The notes beneath the pieces were generated by a model that saw only the letters and a program-made list of their open reading frames with translations, was not told the origin of the DNA and did not search any database. A DNA stretch of 64,000 nt from the NCBI GenBank assembly GCA_017302295.1, contig JAFLDS010000005.1:1-64000 (forward strand). Reading direction: 5' to 3'. This document shows, piece after piece, positions 30,807 through 40,431 of this stretch (position 1 is the stretch's first letter; every line of letters begins with the position of its first letter). Position numbers and translations under genes: made by a program. Origin of the DNA: Thauera sp. Lineage in GTDB: Bacteria > Pseudomonadota > Gammaproteobacteria > Burkholderiales > Rhodocyclaceae.

Positions 30807-31925
30807 CTATTGATCCGCCAATTCGTAACCGGTGCTTCGTCCGCCGCCGAGGGACTTTTTGAGCACACCCAAGTCCAGCAACTGTGTGATGTCACGCAGC
30901 GCGGTGTCGGGGGAGCATTTGGCGATGGCGGCCCACTTGCTGCTGGTGAGCTTACCCTCGAAACCATCGAGCAGGCGGTTGAGCAATTTGACCTGCCGCT
31001 CGTTCAGTGAGGTACCTGCCCAGCGCTGCCAGAAGCGTTTTTTAACCAGCACAGCATCCAGCATGGCCTGTGCGCTCGTAACAGCACGTCCGAGCGTGCC
31101 GAGGAACCACATCAGCCAGCCTGTGACGTCGAGCGTTCCTTTCTGCGTGCGCTCCAGCACATCGTAATAGTCCCTGCGCTCCCGCTGGATCTGCGCCGAC
31201 AGGCTGTAGAAGCGCTGCGGACTGCCATCGGCACGCGCCAGGAACAGATCGCCCAAGGCGCGGGCGATGCGCCCGTTGCCGTCGTCGAAGGGGTGCAGCG
31301 TCACGAACCACAGGTGCGCCAGCCCGGCCTTGACGAGGGCAAGTTCGCCGGTTTCCGCATTCGCCCATGCCAGAAAGCGCGCCGCCTCGGCAGCCAACGC
31401 ATCCGCTGGCGGGGCCTGGAAATGAATCCTGCGCTGCCCCATCGGCCCCGAAACCACCTGCATGGGTCCGTCGGCATCGCCACGCCACTGGCCTACGGCG
31501 ATCCGACTCATGCCCGAGTACCCAGTCGGGAACAGCGCCGCGTGCCAGCCAAACAAGCGCTCGGCGGCCAGAGGTTCGGCGCTGCGCGAAGTGGCGTCGA
31601 GCACCATCTCAACGACACCGTCCACATGCCGATCTACTGGGGCGACCCCACCGATGTCCATGCCCAGCCTTCGGGCGATGGATGAACGCACGGATTCCAC
31701 GTTCAGCACTTCGTCCTCGATTTCGCTGGTCTTGACCACGTCCTCGGTCAAGGCCGCGAGGCTGGCCTGATCGCGCAGCGCCATCCCTACGTCCGCCAGG
31801 CGACCGAGTAGTAAGCCCTGCGTACGGCTCACATCGGCGAGCGGTCCCGCAAGAATAGATAGGTCGTAGCGCCAATCTGGCCAGTCGTCGGCCTGCCAAA
31901 TGTAGAGCTTTTCTCCGCTTTCCAT
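30807..31925 (-). CDS. Fic-domain protein (DUF4172-Fic-winged helix)
   Basis: A 372-residue protein. The N-terminal region contains TSEIEDEVLN, matching the class II inhibitory helix [ST]xxxE but with Asp where Gly/Asn is usual. The Fic core motif HPFDDGNGRIAR (about residues 210-221) retains the catalytic His and phosphate-binding residues, so AMP transfer from ATP to a protein hydroxyl is expected. A C-terminal winged helix (about 310-370) suggests DNA binding or autoregulation. ATG 31925 is preferred because the family starts just before YIWQ; a GTG at 31940 is the alternative. The gene stands alone, with a truncated transposase upstream. Confidence 0.85.
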   Translation of the reverse strand: MESGEKLYIWQADDWPDWRYDLSILAGPLADVSRTQGLLLGRLADVGMALRDQASLAALTEDVVKTSEIEDEVLNVESVRSSIARRLGMDIGGVAPVDRHVDGVVEMVLDATSRSAEPLAAERLFGWHAALFPTGYSGMSRIAVGQWRGDADGPMQVVSGPMGQRRIHFQAPPADALAAEAARFLAWANAETGELALVKAGLAHLWFVTLHPFDDGNGRIARALGDLFLARADGSPQRFYSLSAQIQRERRDYYDVLERTQKGTLDVTGWLMWFLGTLGRAVTSAQAMLDAVLVKKRFWQRWAGTSLNERQVKLLNRLLDGFEGKLTSSKWAAIAKCSPDTALRDITQLLDLGVLKKSLGGGRSTGYELADQ

Positions 31926-32009
31926 GCGGAGATTAAACACCCGATTCGCCGCAATGGCAATTTATTCTCCGCGCCTTTTTCAGCAAATAGGAGTAGCAAT
32001 CTCCGCATG
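31911..32009. repeat. cluster of TCTCCGC motifs and 12-base inverted repeat at the fic start
   Basis: CATGCGGAGATT (31923-31934) and its exact reverse complement (31998-32009) are separated by 63 bases. Further TTCTCCGC copies stand at 31911-31918 and 31965-31972. The copy at the fic start can pair with the adjacent TTCTCCGC so that the start codon lies in the hairpin loop. The distal copy ends in an ATG that opens a divergent 29-codon frame broken at the transposase fragment. The cluster may be an operator. Confidence 0.6.
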
Positions 32010-32036
32010 ACAAGGATTCGTGCGGCCTCTCCGCCA

Positions 32037-32076
32037 CATCACCGTGTTCCATTTTTTCGGCAAATTTACGGTGATG
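32037..32076. repeat. 9-base inverted repeat beside the transposase fragment
   Basis: CATCACCGT (32037-32045) and ACGGTGATG (32068-32076) form a perfect inverted repeat with a 22-base AT-rich centre. It lies about 15 bases before the broken end of the transposase gene and could be an element end, a recombination site or an operator. Confidence 0.45.
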
Positions 32077-32092
32077 GGGAGAATACGGAACA

Positions 32093-32512
32093 GTGATCGG
32101 CTGGTCGATCAAGCCGCGGATGACGACCGACTTGGTACTCGATGCGCTGTCGATGGCGTGGTTCCGCCGTCGGCCGGGACCCGGGGTGCTGTTCCATTCC
32201 GATCGAGGAAGCCAATACGCCAGTCATGCTTACCAGGCCCGCCTGGCCACATACGGGATGCGCGGATCAATGTCGCGCAAGGGCAACTGCTGGGACAACG
32301 CCCCGACCGAGAGCTTCTTCAACAGCCACAAGAATGAGCGGGTTCATGGCGTGAGCTACGCGACTCGCAACGAGGCGACGAGCGGTCTGTTCCAATACAT
32401 CGCCGTGTTCTGCAACCGGAGCCGCCGCCACTCCACCTTGGAATACCCGCCCCCGACCACGTTCCTGCAGAACGGGATCGAACGACAGGCTCAGCAAGAA
32501 ATGGCAGCATGA
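32093..32512 (+). mobile_element. Truncated IS3-family transposase (C-terminal part of OrfB)
   Basis: About 139 residues match the C-terminal half of the IS3 OrfB integrase: GWSIKPRMTT, the second catalytic Asp in FHSDRGSQYAS, and the catalytic Glu in NCWDNAPTESFF, followed by the usual YNRxRxH-like segment (FCNRSRRHSTLEYPPP). The first catalytic Asp, the DNA-binding part and OrfA are missing. Similarity begins abruptly at 32093, so the element was cut there by a deletion or another insertion. It cannot transpose. I could not identify element ends. Confidence 0.85.
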
Positions 32513-32570
32513 GGACGACCGGCCGGTAGGCGGAAAACGCAGAGCACCTCAAGCGGGAAGCACAAATGAA

Positions 32571-32598
32571 AACGCCCAACTGAGAACAGTTGGGCGTT
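32571..32598 (-). terminator. terminator of tRNA-Phe
   Basis: A perfect 12-base-pair hairpin, AACGCCCAACTG/CAGTTGGGCGTT with loop AGAA. Read on the minus strand it is followed by TTTTC and starts seven bases after the tRNA CCA end. On the plus strand it could also end transcripts from the transposase fragment. Confidence 0.85.
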
Positions 32599-32604
32599 GA
32601 ATTT

Positions 32605-32680
32605 TGGTGGCCAGTCGCGGAATCGAACCACGGACACGCGGATTTTCAATCCGCTGCTCTACCAACTGAGCTAACTGGCC
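32605..32680 (-). tRNA. tRNA-Phe (anticodon GAA)
   Basis: A 76-base cloverleaf including an encoded CCA. The acceptor stem GGCCAGT pairs with ACTGGCC; the D-arm reads AGCTCAGTTGGTAGAGC; the anticodon loop TTGAAAA in the stem GCGGA/TCCGC has anticodon GAA; the T-loop is GGTTCGATTCC. All stems pair. tRNA genes are frequent integration sites, and accessory DNA (transposase fragment, Fic, candidate small RNA) lies on its 3' side. Confidence 0.97.
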
Positions 32681-32692
32681 AACAGAGCGCGC

Positions 32693-32720
32693 ATTATAGC
32701 GGACTCTGCTCCGCTGTCAA
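32693..32720 (-). promoter_or_regulatory. consensus sigma-70 promoter of tRNA-Phe
   Basis: On the minus strand a perfect TTGACA and a perfect TATAAT are separated by 16 bases, then a GC-rich discriminator GCGCGC typical of stringently controlled stable-RNA promoters, with the tRNA starting 12 bases after the -10. Confidence 0.88.
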
Positions 32721-32866
32721 ACGCGTTCTGAATCTTTTTCATTCTGTGGGGCGTGGCATCCCTTAGGCGCCAGTGAGAACGCGCGATCGACGCCCCTTAT
32801 GGCGAGGATCGCGCGCTGTGCTTGCAGCGCCGGCCTCCACCCCGGAGGCCGGACGTCACTGGCCGC

Positions 32867-34585
32867 TTAGTGGCCCGAAGCCCCTGCTGCGCCGATACCG
32901 GTTTCGGAACGGACGCGCTGAGCCAGGTAACCGGCGCGGTCTTCCTTCGCGCGCTGGCTGTTGTCGAGGATCGAGAACAGCCAGATGCCGATAAAGCCGG
33001 CGGCCATCGAGAACAGCGCGGGCGAAGTGTAGGGGAACAGCGCCGAACCCTTCGGATTGCCGAGCGTGGCTTCCCACACCGACGGCGACACCACGGTCAG
33101 CACAACGGCGGTGATCAGACCGAGGAACCCGCCGAGCGTCGCACCGCGGGTCGTGCAGTCCTTCCACAGCACCGACATGAACAGCACCGGGAAGTTGGCC
33201 GAGGCTGCGATCGCGAAGGCCAGCGACACCATGAAGGCGATGTTCTGCTTCTCGAAGGCGATGCCCAGGATCACTGCGATGACACCCAGCGCGATGGTGG
33301 TCATGCGCGACACGCGCAGTTCGGAGGCCGAATCCGCGTTGCCGTGCTTGAACACCGTGGCGTAGAGGTCGTGCGACACCGCGGAGGCACCCGACAGCGT
33401 CAGGCCCGCCACCACCGCCAGAATCGTGGCGAACGCGACCGCGGAGATGAAGCCGAGGAAGACGTTGCCGCCGACCGCATTGGCGAGGTGGATGGCCGCC
33501 ATGTTGCCGCCGCCGATCAGACCGCCCTTGGCATCGAGGAACTGCGGGTTGGTGGACACCAGCACGATGGCGCCGAAGCCGATGATGAAGGTCAGGATGT
33601 AGAAGTAGCCGATCCAGGTGGTGGCCCAGAACACCGACTTGCGAGCTTCCTTGGCATCCGGCACGGTGAAGAAGCGCATCAGGATGTGCGGCAGGCCGGC
33701 GGTACCGAACATCAGCGCCATGCCGAAGGAGATCGCCGAGATCGGATCCTTGATGAAGGAGCCCGGCCCCATGATCGCCTGACCGATCACACCCGCCTCT
33801 TCCGGCGTTTTGCCGGCCGCGGTCGCGACACCCGCCTTGACGCGGACGGCGTCGGCGAACAGCGCTTCGGGCGAGAAACCGTAGTGCAGCAATACCATGA
33901 AGGCCATGAAGGACGCGCCGGCGAGCAGCAGGATCGCCTTGATGATCTGCACCCAGGTGGTCGCCGTCATGCCGCCGAACAGCACGTAGACCATCATCAG
34001 CGCGCCGACGATGACCACCGCCATCCAGTACTCGAGGCCGAACAGCAGCTTGATGAGCTGGCCGGCGCCGACCATCTGCGCGATCAGGTAGAACGCCACC
34101 ACCACCAGCGTGCCCGAGGCCGCGAAGGCGCGGATCGGGGTCTGCTTGAAGCGGTAGGCGGCGACGTCGGCGAAGGTGAACTTGCCAAGGTTGCGCAGCT
34201 TCTCGGCCATCAGGAAGGTGATCACCGGCCAGCCGACGAGGAAGCCGATCGAGTAGATCAGGCCATCGTAGCCGCTGGTCATCACCGCTGCCGAGATACC
34301 GAGGAAGGACGCGGCCGACATGTAGTCGCCGGCGATCGCCAGGCCGTTCTGGAAACCGGTGATGCCACCGCCGGCAGTGTAGAAGTCGGCCGCCGACTTG
34401 GTCTTGGACGCCGCCCACTTGGTGATGAACAGCGTGAAGACGACGAAAGCCCCGAACATGAGGATCGCGGTCCAGTTGGTGGCCTGCTTCTCGGCCTGGC
34501 CGAGGTCACCGCCCGCGGCCAGCGCCGCCGCCGACAGCGCTGCCAGCGCGACGCCGGCAGACAGTTTGACGAAGCGTCCGCTCAT
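32867..34585 (-). CDS. actP: Acetate permease ActP (solute:sodium symporter family)
   Basis: A 572-residue cation/acetate symporter with an N-terminal signal-like helix ([19 protein letters not shown]) and about 13 further membrane helices. The pairing with a small DUF485 membrane protein encoded just upstream is the hallmark of yjcH-actP. ATG 34585 overlaps the DUF485 stop (ATGA), which fixes the start; the frame could begin three codons earlier. It imports acetate and other short monocarboxylates. A direct-repeat operator lies upstream of the operon, and a two-component system is encoded beside it. Confidence 0.92.
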   Translation of the reverse strand: MSGRFVKLSAGVALAALSAAALAAGGDLGQAEKQATNWTAILMFGAFVVFTLFITKWAASKTKSAADFYTAGGGITGFQNGLAIAGDYMSAASFLGISAAVMTSGYDGLIYSIGFLVGWPVITFLMAEKLRNLGKFTFADVAAYRFKQTPIRAFAASGTLVVVAFYLIAQMVGAGQLIKLLFGLEYWMAVVIVGALMMVYVLFGGMTATTWVQIIKAILLLAGASFMAFMVLLHYGFSPEALFADAVRVKAGVATAAGKTPEEAGVIGQAIMGPGSFIKDPISAISFGMALMFGTAGLPHILMRFFTVPDAKEARKSVFWATTWIGYFYILTFIIGFGAIVLVSTNPQFLDAKGGLIGGGNMAAIHLANAVGGNVFLGFISAVAFATILAVVAGLTLSGASAVSHDLYATVFKHGNADSASELRVSRMTTIALGVIAVILGIAFEKQNIAFMVSLAFAIAASANFPVLFMSVLWKDCTTRGATLGGFLGLITAVVLTVVSPSVWEATLGNPKGSALFPYTSPALFSMAAGFIGIWLFSILDNSQRAKEDRAGYLAQRVRSETGIGAAGASGH

Positions 34586-34890
34586 TTGCCGCACTCCTTG
34601 ACGATGTCCTGGGTCAGCGCATCGAACTCCGAGTTCGCGCGGCGCACGTAGATGCCGGTGATGATGATCGTGAACAGGATCACGCCCAGACCGATGGGAA
34701 TGCCCACGGTCATGACGCCGGCACCGAGCTTCGCAGCGAGCGTTTCTTTGCTGAAGGCGATCACGGCGATGTAGCCGTAATAGACGATCAGCATGATGAT
34801 GGTGAGCATCCAGCCGTAGGACGTGCGCGTCCCCACCAGCTTCTGATACTTCGGATTGGCGGTGATTTTTTTCACCAGATCGTCTTCCAT
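34582..34890 (-). CDS. DUF485 membrane protein (YjcH-like), partner of ActP
   Basis: A 102-residue protein with two transmembrane helices (about residues 22-44 and 58-80) separated by a short loop. ATG 34890 has GGAGGGAG at ideal distance. Genes of this family almost always precede an acetate-type symporter gene, and translational coupling by ATGA overlap is seen here. The role is not established; an accessory or regulatory subunit is supposed. Confidence 0.9.
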   Translation of the reverse strand: MEDDLVKKITANPKYQKLVGTRTSYGWMLTIIMLIVYYGYIAVIAFSKETLAAKLGAGVMTVGIPIGLGVILFTIIITGIYVRRANSEFDALTQDIVKECGK

Positions 34891-34957
34891 GTCTCCCTCC
34901 ACTCGTACATTGGATGGCCGGACTCCCGCCCGGACACTGACAAGTTAGCCGCGGAGA

Positions 34958-34975
34958 CTTACGATCGGCTTACGA
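34958..34975. promoter_or_regulatory. direct-repeat operator upstream of the DUF485-actP operon
   Basis: Plus-strand CTTACGA-TCGG-CTTACGA: two identical heptamers with an 11-base period, one helical turn, as expected for an OmpR-family response-regulator dimer. It lies 68 bases upstream of the DUF485 start. A closely similar site (CTTACAT-N4-CTTACAT) precedes the response-regulator gene at 37223-37240. Confidence 0.6.
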
Positions 34976-35014
34976 AATCCAACAAAACCTTATCCGCGCA
35001 GAAGACGCTTGAAT

Positions 35015-35048
35015 CGCCCGACGCGGCGCATCGCCCGACGCGGCGCAT
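35015..35048. repeat. 17-base tandem duplication
   Basis: CGCCCGACGCGGCGCAT occurs twice in direct succession in the short interval between the actP operon and the 3' end of the sensor-kinase gene. A simple slippage duplication is the likely origin. Confidence 0.8.
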
Positions 35049-35066
35049 CGTCAGCCGCCGCGGGTC

Positions 35067-36551
35067 TCAGCCCAGCGGATAGAAGTCACCTTGCACCGGC
35101 GGCGGGGGCTGACGCTGGCTGCGAGGAAAGACGACCTGCGCCACAGTGCCGTGACCGGAGGGATTGGGGTTCAGCGCGACTGTCGCGCGGTGCAGCTCGG
35201 CGATCTCGCGCACGATGGGCAGACCAAGACCGGAGCCATCCACACCGCTGCCGAGGACCCGGTAGAAGCGCTCGAAGACGCGCTCGCGATCCGCCTCGGG
35301 AATGCCGACGCCGCTGTCTTCCACCTCGAGGATGGGTGCGCCCGCATGCCGCGTGCGCGCGGTGACGCTGCCGCCGCGCGGGGTGTACTTGATCGCGTTG
35401 TCGACAAGATTCTTGATCATTTCACGCAGCAGCACGGGGTTGCCCTCGATCTGCAGCCCCTGCCCCGTGCCCTCGACGCCAAGGTCGATATCCTTGGCCA
35501 ACGCGCGCGGGAAAAGGTCCTGCGCGACCTCGCGCACCACCGCTTCGAGATCGAGCGGCTCGACCACATAAAGCTTCTCGAAGCTTGCCTCGGCGCGTGC
35601 CAGCGACAGCAGCTGGTTGATCAGGTGGGCGGCGCGGTCGGTGCTTTCGGCAATCTGCGCGAGCGAGCGGCGCAACTGGTCCGGGTCGGTCTCGTGCAGC
35701 GCAAGATCGGTCTGCATCTTCAGCCCGGTCAGCGGCGTGCGCATTTGGTGCGCGGCGTCGGCGATGAAGCGCTGCTGCGCCTGCAGGTTTTCCTCCAGGC
35801 GCGCCATCATGCCGTTGTAGGCCACGATCAGCGGGCGCACCTCCTCCGGCACGCTGGCCGGCACCACCGGTGACAGGTCGGTCGGCCGGCGCCTGCGGAT
35901 CAGACTTTGCAGACGGTTGAGCGGCGCGATGCCGCGCGTCAGCCCCACCCACACCAGCACCACCGCCAGCGGGATGATCGCGAACTGGGGCAGCAAGACG
36001 CCGGTCACCACGCGAGAGGCCAGATCGGTGCGCTTGTTGCGCGTCTCGGCGACCTGCACGACGACCAGCGGCGAGGCAGCACCGCCGCGCACCTGCACGA
36101 ACTGGTAGGCGACCCGCACCTCCTCACCCTGGATCACCTCGTCGCGAAACAGCACCTCGCCGACGATGGGCGTGGGCGGACGGGGCGCAGGCGGAATGTC
36201 GACGTCGCCGCTCAGCATCTCGCCGAACTCGTTCGTCACCTGGTAGTACAGGACGTCGTCCTGATCGGCGCGAAACAAGGCGCGCGGCGGCGCAGGAAAG
36301 CTCATCACCGGATGGCCGTTCTCGAGGGTGACGAAGCGTGCCAGCGTGCGCGCACCGTCGGCGAGCGCGCGATCGTAGGGCTGGCTCGCGATGTTGTCCG
36401 CCACGTTGTGGGTGACGATGATGGAGATGGGCCACAGGAACAGCAGCGGCGCGAGCATCCAGTCGAGGATCTCGCCGAACAGCGAGTTCGGCTGACCGCT
36501 CGCGCGGCCACCGCCGGAAGCGTTCTCAGCCTTTCGCCGCCGCGGCAGCAT
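35067..36551 (-). CDS. TctE/QseC-type sensor histidine kinase
   Basis: A 494-residue membrane kinase: first transmembrane helix near residue 30, a periplasmic domain of about 150 residues, a second helix near 205, HAMP-like linker, HisKA with ADAAHQMRTPLTG, and an ATPase domain with NLVDNAIKYTP, VEDSGVGIP and GLGLPIV. ATG 36551 overlaps the 3' end of the response-regulator gene by 26 bases; an ATG at 36575 is also in frame. TctE-like kinases sense carboxylates, and proximity to actP suggests acetate or a related acid; this is inference. Confidence 0.9.
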   Translation of the reverse strand: MLPRRRKAENASGGGRASGQPNSLFGEILDWMLAPLLFLWPISIIVTHNVADNIASQPYDRALADGARTLARFVTLENGHPVMSFPAPPRALFRADQDDVLYYQVTNEFGEMLSGDVDIPPAPRPPTPIVGEVLFRDEVIQGEEVRVAYQFVQVRGGAASPLVVVQVAETRNKRTDLASRVVTGVLLPQFAIIPLAVVLVWVGLTRGIAPLNRLQSLIRRRRPTDLSPVVPASVPEEVRPLIVAYNGMMARLEENLQAQQRFIADAAHQMRTPLTGLKMQTDLALHETDPDQLRRSLAQIAESTDRAAHLINQLLSLARAEASFEKLYVVEPLDLEAVVREVAQDLFPRALAKDIDLGVEGTGQGLQIEGNPVLLREMIKNLVDNAIKYTPRGGSVTARTRHAGAPILEVEDSGVGIPEADRERVFERFYRVLGSGVDGSGLGLPIVREIAELHRATVALNPNPSGHGTVAQVVFPRSQRQPPPPVQGDFYPLG

Positions 36552-37212
36552 CCGGATTTTCCAGGCAGTAGCCAAGGCCGCGCACGGTGACGATGCGCAC
36601 GCCGCTGTCCTCGAGCTTCTTGCGCAGCCGGTGGACGTAGACCTCGATGGCGTTGCTCGAGACCTCCTCCCCCCAACCGCAGAGATGGTCGACCAGCTGA
36701 TCCTTGCTCACCAGCCGCCCGACGCGCAGCAGGAAGACCTCGAGCAGACCGATCTCGCGCGCGGACAGATCGACCACCTGGCCCGAGATCTTCACCACCT
36801 TGTCGGCCTGGTCATAGCTCAGCCGCCCCACCTCGATGCAGCGCGCCTGGCCCGTTCCACGCCGTGTCAGCGCGCGCGCGCGCGCCTCGAGTTCGGGCAG
36901 AGCGAAAGGCTTGGTGAGGTAATCGTCGGCGCCGGCGTCGAGCCCCCGCACACGGTCGTCGACGCCGTCCTGCGCGGTCAGGATCAACACCGGCAGGGCG
37001 GACTTGCGCCCGCGCAGGCGCTTCAGCACCTCGATGCCAGGCAGCCGCGGCAGGCCGAGGTCGAGGATCAGCAGGTCGTAAGGTTGGGACGCCAGCGCGG
37101 TATCCGCCTCGGCACCGTCGGCGACGTGGTCGACCGCATAGCCGCCCTTACGCAACGCCCGCCCGATGCCGTCGGCGATGACCGGATCATCTTCTGCAAG
37201 CAGGATACGCAT
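36526..37212 (-). CDS. OmpR-family response regulator (TctD/QseB-type)
   Basis: A 228-residue regulator with a receiver domain (EDDPVIADGI; phosphoacceptor Asp in LLILDLGLP at about 51; Lys in YLTKPF) and a C-terminal winged-helix domain (SSNAIEVYVHRLRKKL). It is translated before the sensor kinase. A direct-repeat site lies 11 bases before the start codon and another before the acetate permease operon, which suggests autoregulation and control of actP. Confidence 0.93.
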   Translation of the reverse strand: MRILLAEDDPVIADGIGRALRKGGYAVDHVADGAEADTALASQPYDLLILDLGLPRLPGIEVLKRLRGRKSALPVLILTAQDGVDDRVRGLDAGADDYLTKPFALPELEARARALTRRGTGQARCIEVGRLSYDQADKVVKISGQVVDLSAREIGLLEVFLLRVGRLVSKDQLVDHLCGWGEEVSSNAIEVYVHRLRKKLEDSGVRIVTVRGLGYCLENPDAAAAAKG

Positions 37213-37222
37213 GAGATTCCGG

Positions 37223-37240
37223 ATGTAAGTTGCATGTAAG
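37223..37240 (-). promoter_or_regulatory. direct-repeat operator at the response-regulator gene
   Basis: On the minus strand: CTTACAT-GCAA-CTTACAT, with an 11-base period, ending 11 bases before the response-regulator ATG. Its position so near the start suggests repression or an overlapping start point. The remaining part of the gap 37241-37429 has no gene. Confidence 0.6.
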
Positions 37241-37429
37241 CGGGCGCCGATAGATTCAGGCCCGCTGTTCTCCTTTTGCTCGGTCTTGGGGAATGCCGTC
37301 CGCCCCTGGACGCATTCCGGGGGGCGATCTTCGGTCGCTCCCCGCCGATTTTTTTCTTCCAGACGCTCGAATTATCACATGCTTCGCGCAGCCCTGTGGG
37401 CGGCACTGCGCATCCTCGTCCGTGTAAAC

Positions 37430-37464
37430 GGCAGACGGCCCCGCGCGATGCGGGGCCGTCTGCC
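37430..37464 (-). terminator. groESL terminator hairpin
   Basis: A perfect 15-base-pair stem (GGCAGACGGCCCCGC and its complement) with loop GCGAT, 53 bases after the groEL stop. On the minus strand it is followed by GTTTACAC, a weak T tract. It may also stop readthrough towards the response-regulator gene. Confidence 0.75.
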
Positions 37465-37481
37465 CTGAGTGCCGCAACGAC

Positions 37482-37505
37482 GCAGCCCCGTTGCTCCGGG
37501 GCTGC
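37482..37505 (-). terminator. second hairpin downstream of groEL
   Basis: GCAGCCCCG/CGGGGCTGC, nine perfect base pairs with loop TTGCTC, 12 bases after the groEL stop. It has no T tract and probably works in tandem with the longer hairpin or protects the mRNA 3' end. Confidence 0.5.
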
Positions 37506-37517
37506 AGGCGCGAGCAA

Positions 37518-39161
<1,644 letters not shown>

Positions 39162-39211
39162 TTACGAACTCCAGATTTTTTCGGTTAGCGGATCACGGAA
39201 ACGCGGGAGGC

Positions 39212-39502
39212 TCAGGCCTCGACCACGCCCATGATGTCTTCCTCGCGCATGACGAGGAGCTCTTCGCCTTCGACCTTCACGGACTGGCCGGCGTACTTGC
39301 CGAACAGCACCTTGTCGCCCACCTTGACGGCCATCGGACGGACCTTGCCGTCGTCCAGGATCTTGCCGTTGCCGACGGCCAGCACTTCACCCTGATCGGG
39401 CTTCTCGCCGGCGCTGTCGGGGATCACGATGCCGCTGGCGGTCTTGCGTTCGGCTTCAAGGCGCTTGACGATCACGCGATCATGCAAGGGACGAATCTTC
39501 AT
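39212..39502 (-). CDS. groES: Co-chaperonin GroES
   Basis: A 96-residue Hsp10 beginning [14 protein letters not shown], with the mobile loop ([18 protein letters not shown]) that contacts GroEL. The start at 39502 gives the usual length and has GGAGAG upstream. It heads the groESL operon. No groES accompanies the second groEL, so this GroES would have to serve both. Confidence 0.98.
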   Translation of the reverse strand: MKIRPLHDRVIVKRLEAERKTASGIVIPDSAGEKPDQGEVLAVGNGKILDDGKVRPMAVKVGDKVLFGKYAGQSVKVEGEELLVMREEDIMGVVEA

Positions 39503-39586
39503 CAGGTTCTCTCCTACCAGGTTTCGACTAAAACGGGACCAGCCCGTGGAAATTCGCTTTCGCCGCACGGGGATCGCCCGGGGCTG

Positions 39587-39613
39587 TTAGCACTCACTGC
39601 CAACGAGTGCTAA
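39587..39613. promoter_or_regulatory. CIRCE operator (HrcA site) of groESL
   Basis: TTAGCACTC-N9-GAGTGCTAA is a perfect match to the CIRCE inverted repeat bound by the heat-shock repressor HrcA. It lies just downstream of the -10 elements, over the transcription start, 85 bases before the groES ATG. Confidence 0.97.
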
Positions 39614-39642
39614 TAATAGGGTCGAGGTAGAGGGATTTCAAG
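39614..39642 (-). promoter_or_regulatory. overlapping sigma-32 and sigma-70 promoters of groESL
   Basis: On the minus strand CTTGAAA, 14 bases, CCCTATTA fits a heat-shock sigma-32 promoter; the same DNA read as TTGAAA, 17 bases, TATTAT fits sigma-70. The CIRCE element directly follows. This gives combined positive (RpoH) and negative (HrcA) heat-shock control. Confidence 0.75.
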
Positions 39643-39729
39643 AGCGGATGTGTGCAGATTTTTTCGTCCGCAGTTCAACTTGAACATTTGTCGAGGACGC
39701 CCCGTATGAAACCGAACGCGTAAACGGCG

Positions 39730-39760
39730 CGAGGCCGTCCGGATGAACCGGACGGCCTCG
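39730..39760 (-). terminator. phasin gene terminator hairpin
   Basis: CGAGGCCGTCCGG/CCGGACGGCCTCG, a perfect 13-base-pair stem with a five-base loop, 46 bases after the phasin stop codon. It has no long T tract on either strand. The rest of the 39643-39805 interval has no gene. Confidence 0.7.
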
Positions 39761-39805
39761 CTTCACACGCAGGGACCAAGCTTCAGTCCATCGCGTGCGG
39801 CAGCA

Positions 39806-40351
39806 TTACGCAGCCTTCTTGCCCGAAGCAGCCTTGACCGTGGTGGTCAGCGAAGCGATGTTGGCTTCGGCAGTTTCGGCGGCCTGCTTGGCGGCCTTGG
39901 CGGCGTTGTCGTACAGGCTGTTGGCGGTCTCGACCGACGACTTGATCGCGGCGAACACACCTTCCGAACCAGCCGGCGCGGCCTTGGCAGCCTGCTCGAG
40001 GGCGGCGTTGAAGGTCTTGTTCATTTCGGCGATCTGGCCTTCGAACAGCTTGGCGAATTCCTGCTGGCCTTCGGCGGCGATTTCATAGACGCTGCGAGCG
40101 TAAGCAACGGCCTTGTCGACCATCGGCTGGGCAACCTTGGCCTGCAGACCGGCGAGTTCCTGCGCGTCCTTGGCGGACATCAGGGTCTTGGTCGTGGCAA
40201 CGCCGTCTTCCAGCATGGCGCGGGCGGTGTTCAGGTTCAGGGCGGCCAGGCGCTCGGCACGAGCGACCGTGCTGTTGGCGATGGCAACCAGCTGCTCCAG
40301 GTTGGCCTTGTTGATGGCGGCGAACTGCTCGGGGGTGTTGAACTGGGTCAT
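39806..40351 (-). CDS. phaP: Phasin family protein (PHA granule-associated)
   Basis: A 181-residue, almost wholly alpha-helical protein opening MTQFNTPEQFAAINKANLEQ, a typical phasin N terminus, with Ala-rich amphipathic helices and a Lys/Ala-rich tail (VKAASGKKAA). Phasins coat polyhydroxyalkanoate granules and control their size. The gene has a very strong promoter and a strong ribosome site (CCTAAGGAAGATCGTC), consistent with an abundant protein. It is divergent from the giant CHAT gene. Confidence 0.92.
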   Translation of the reverse strand: MTQFNTPEQFAAINKANLEQLVAIANSTVARAERLAALNLNTARAMLEDGVATTKTLMSAKDAQELAGLQAKVAQPMVDKAVAYARSVYEIAAEGQQEFAKLFEGQIAEMNKTFNAALEQAAKAAPAGSEGVFAAIKSSVETANSLYDNAAKAAKQAAETAEANIASLTTTVKAASGKKAA

Positions 40352-40431
40352 GACGATCTTCCTTAGGTAAATGCAACGAAATCAGGGTTGTGTTCAGGCC
40401 GGCGGTGCCACTCCGTCGTTTTGACAGTGAT

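Noticed and set aside
32867-34651. 609-codon plus-strand frame opposite actP
   Set aside because: His/Arg/Asp-rich composition and full antisense overlap with a clear 13-helix transporter.
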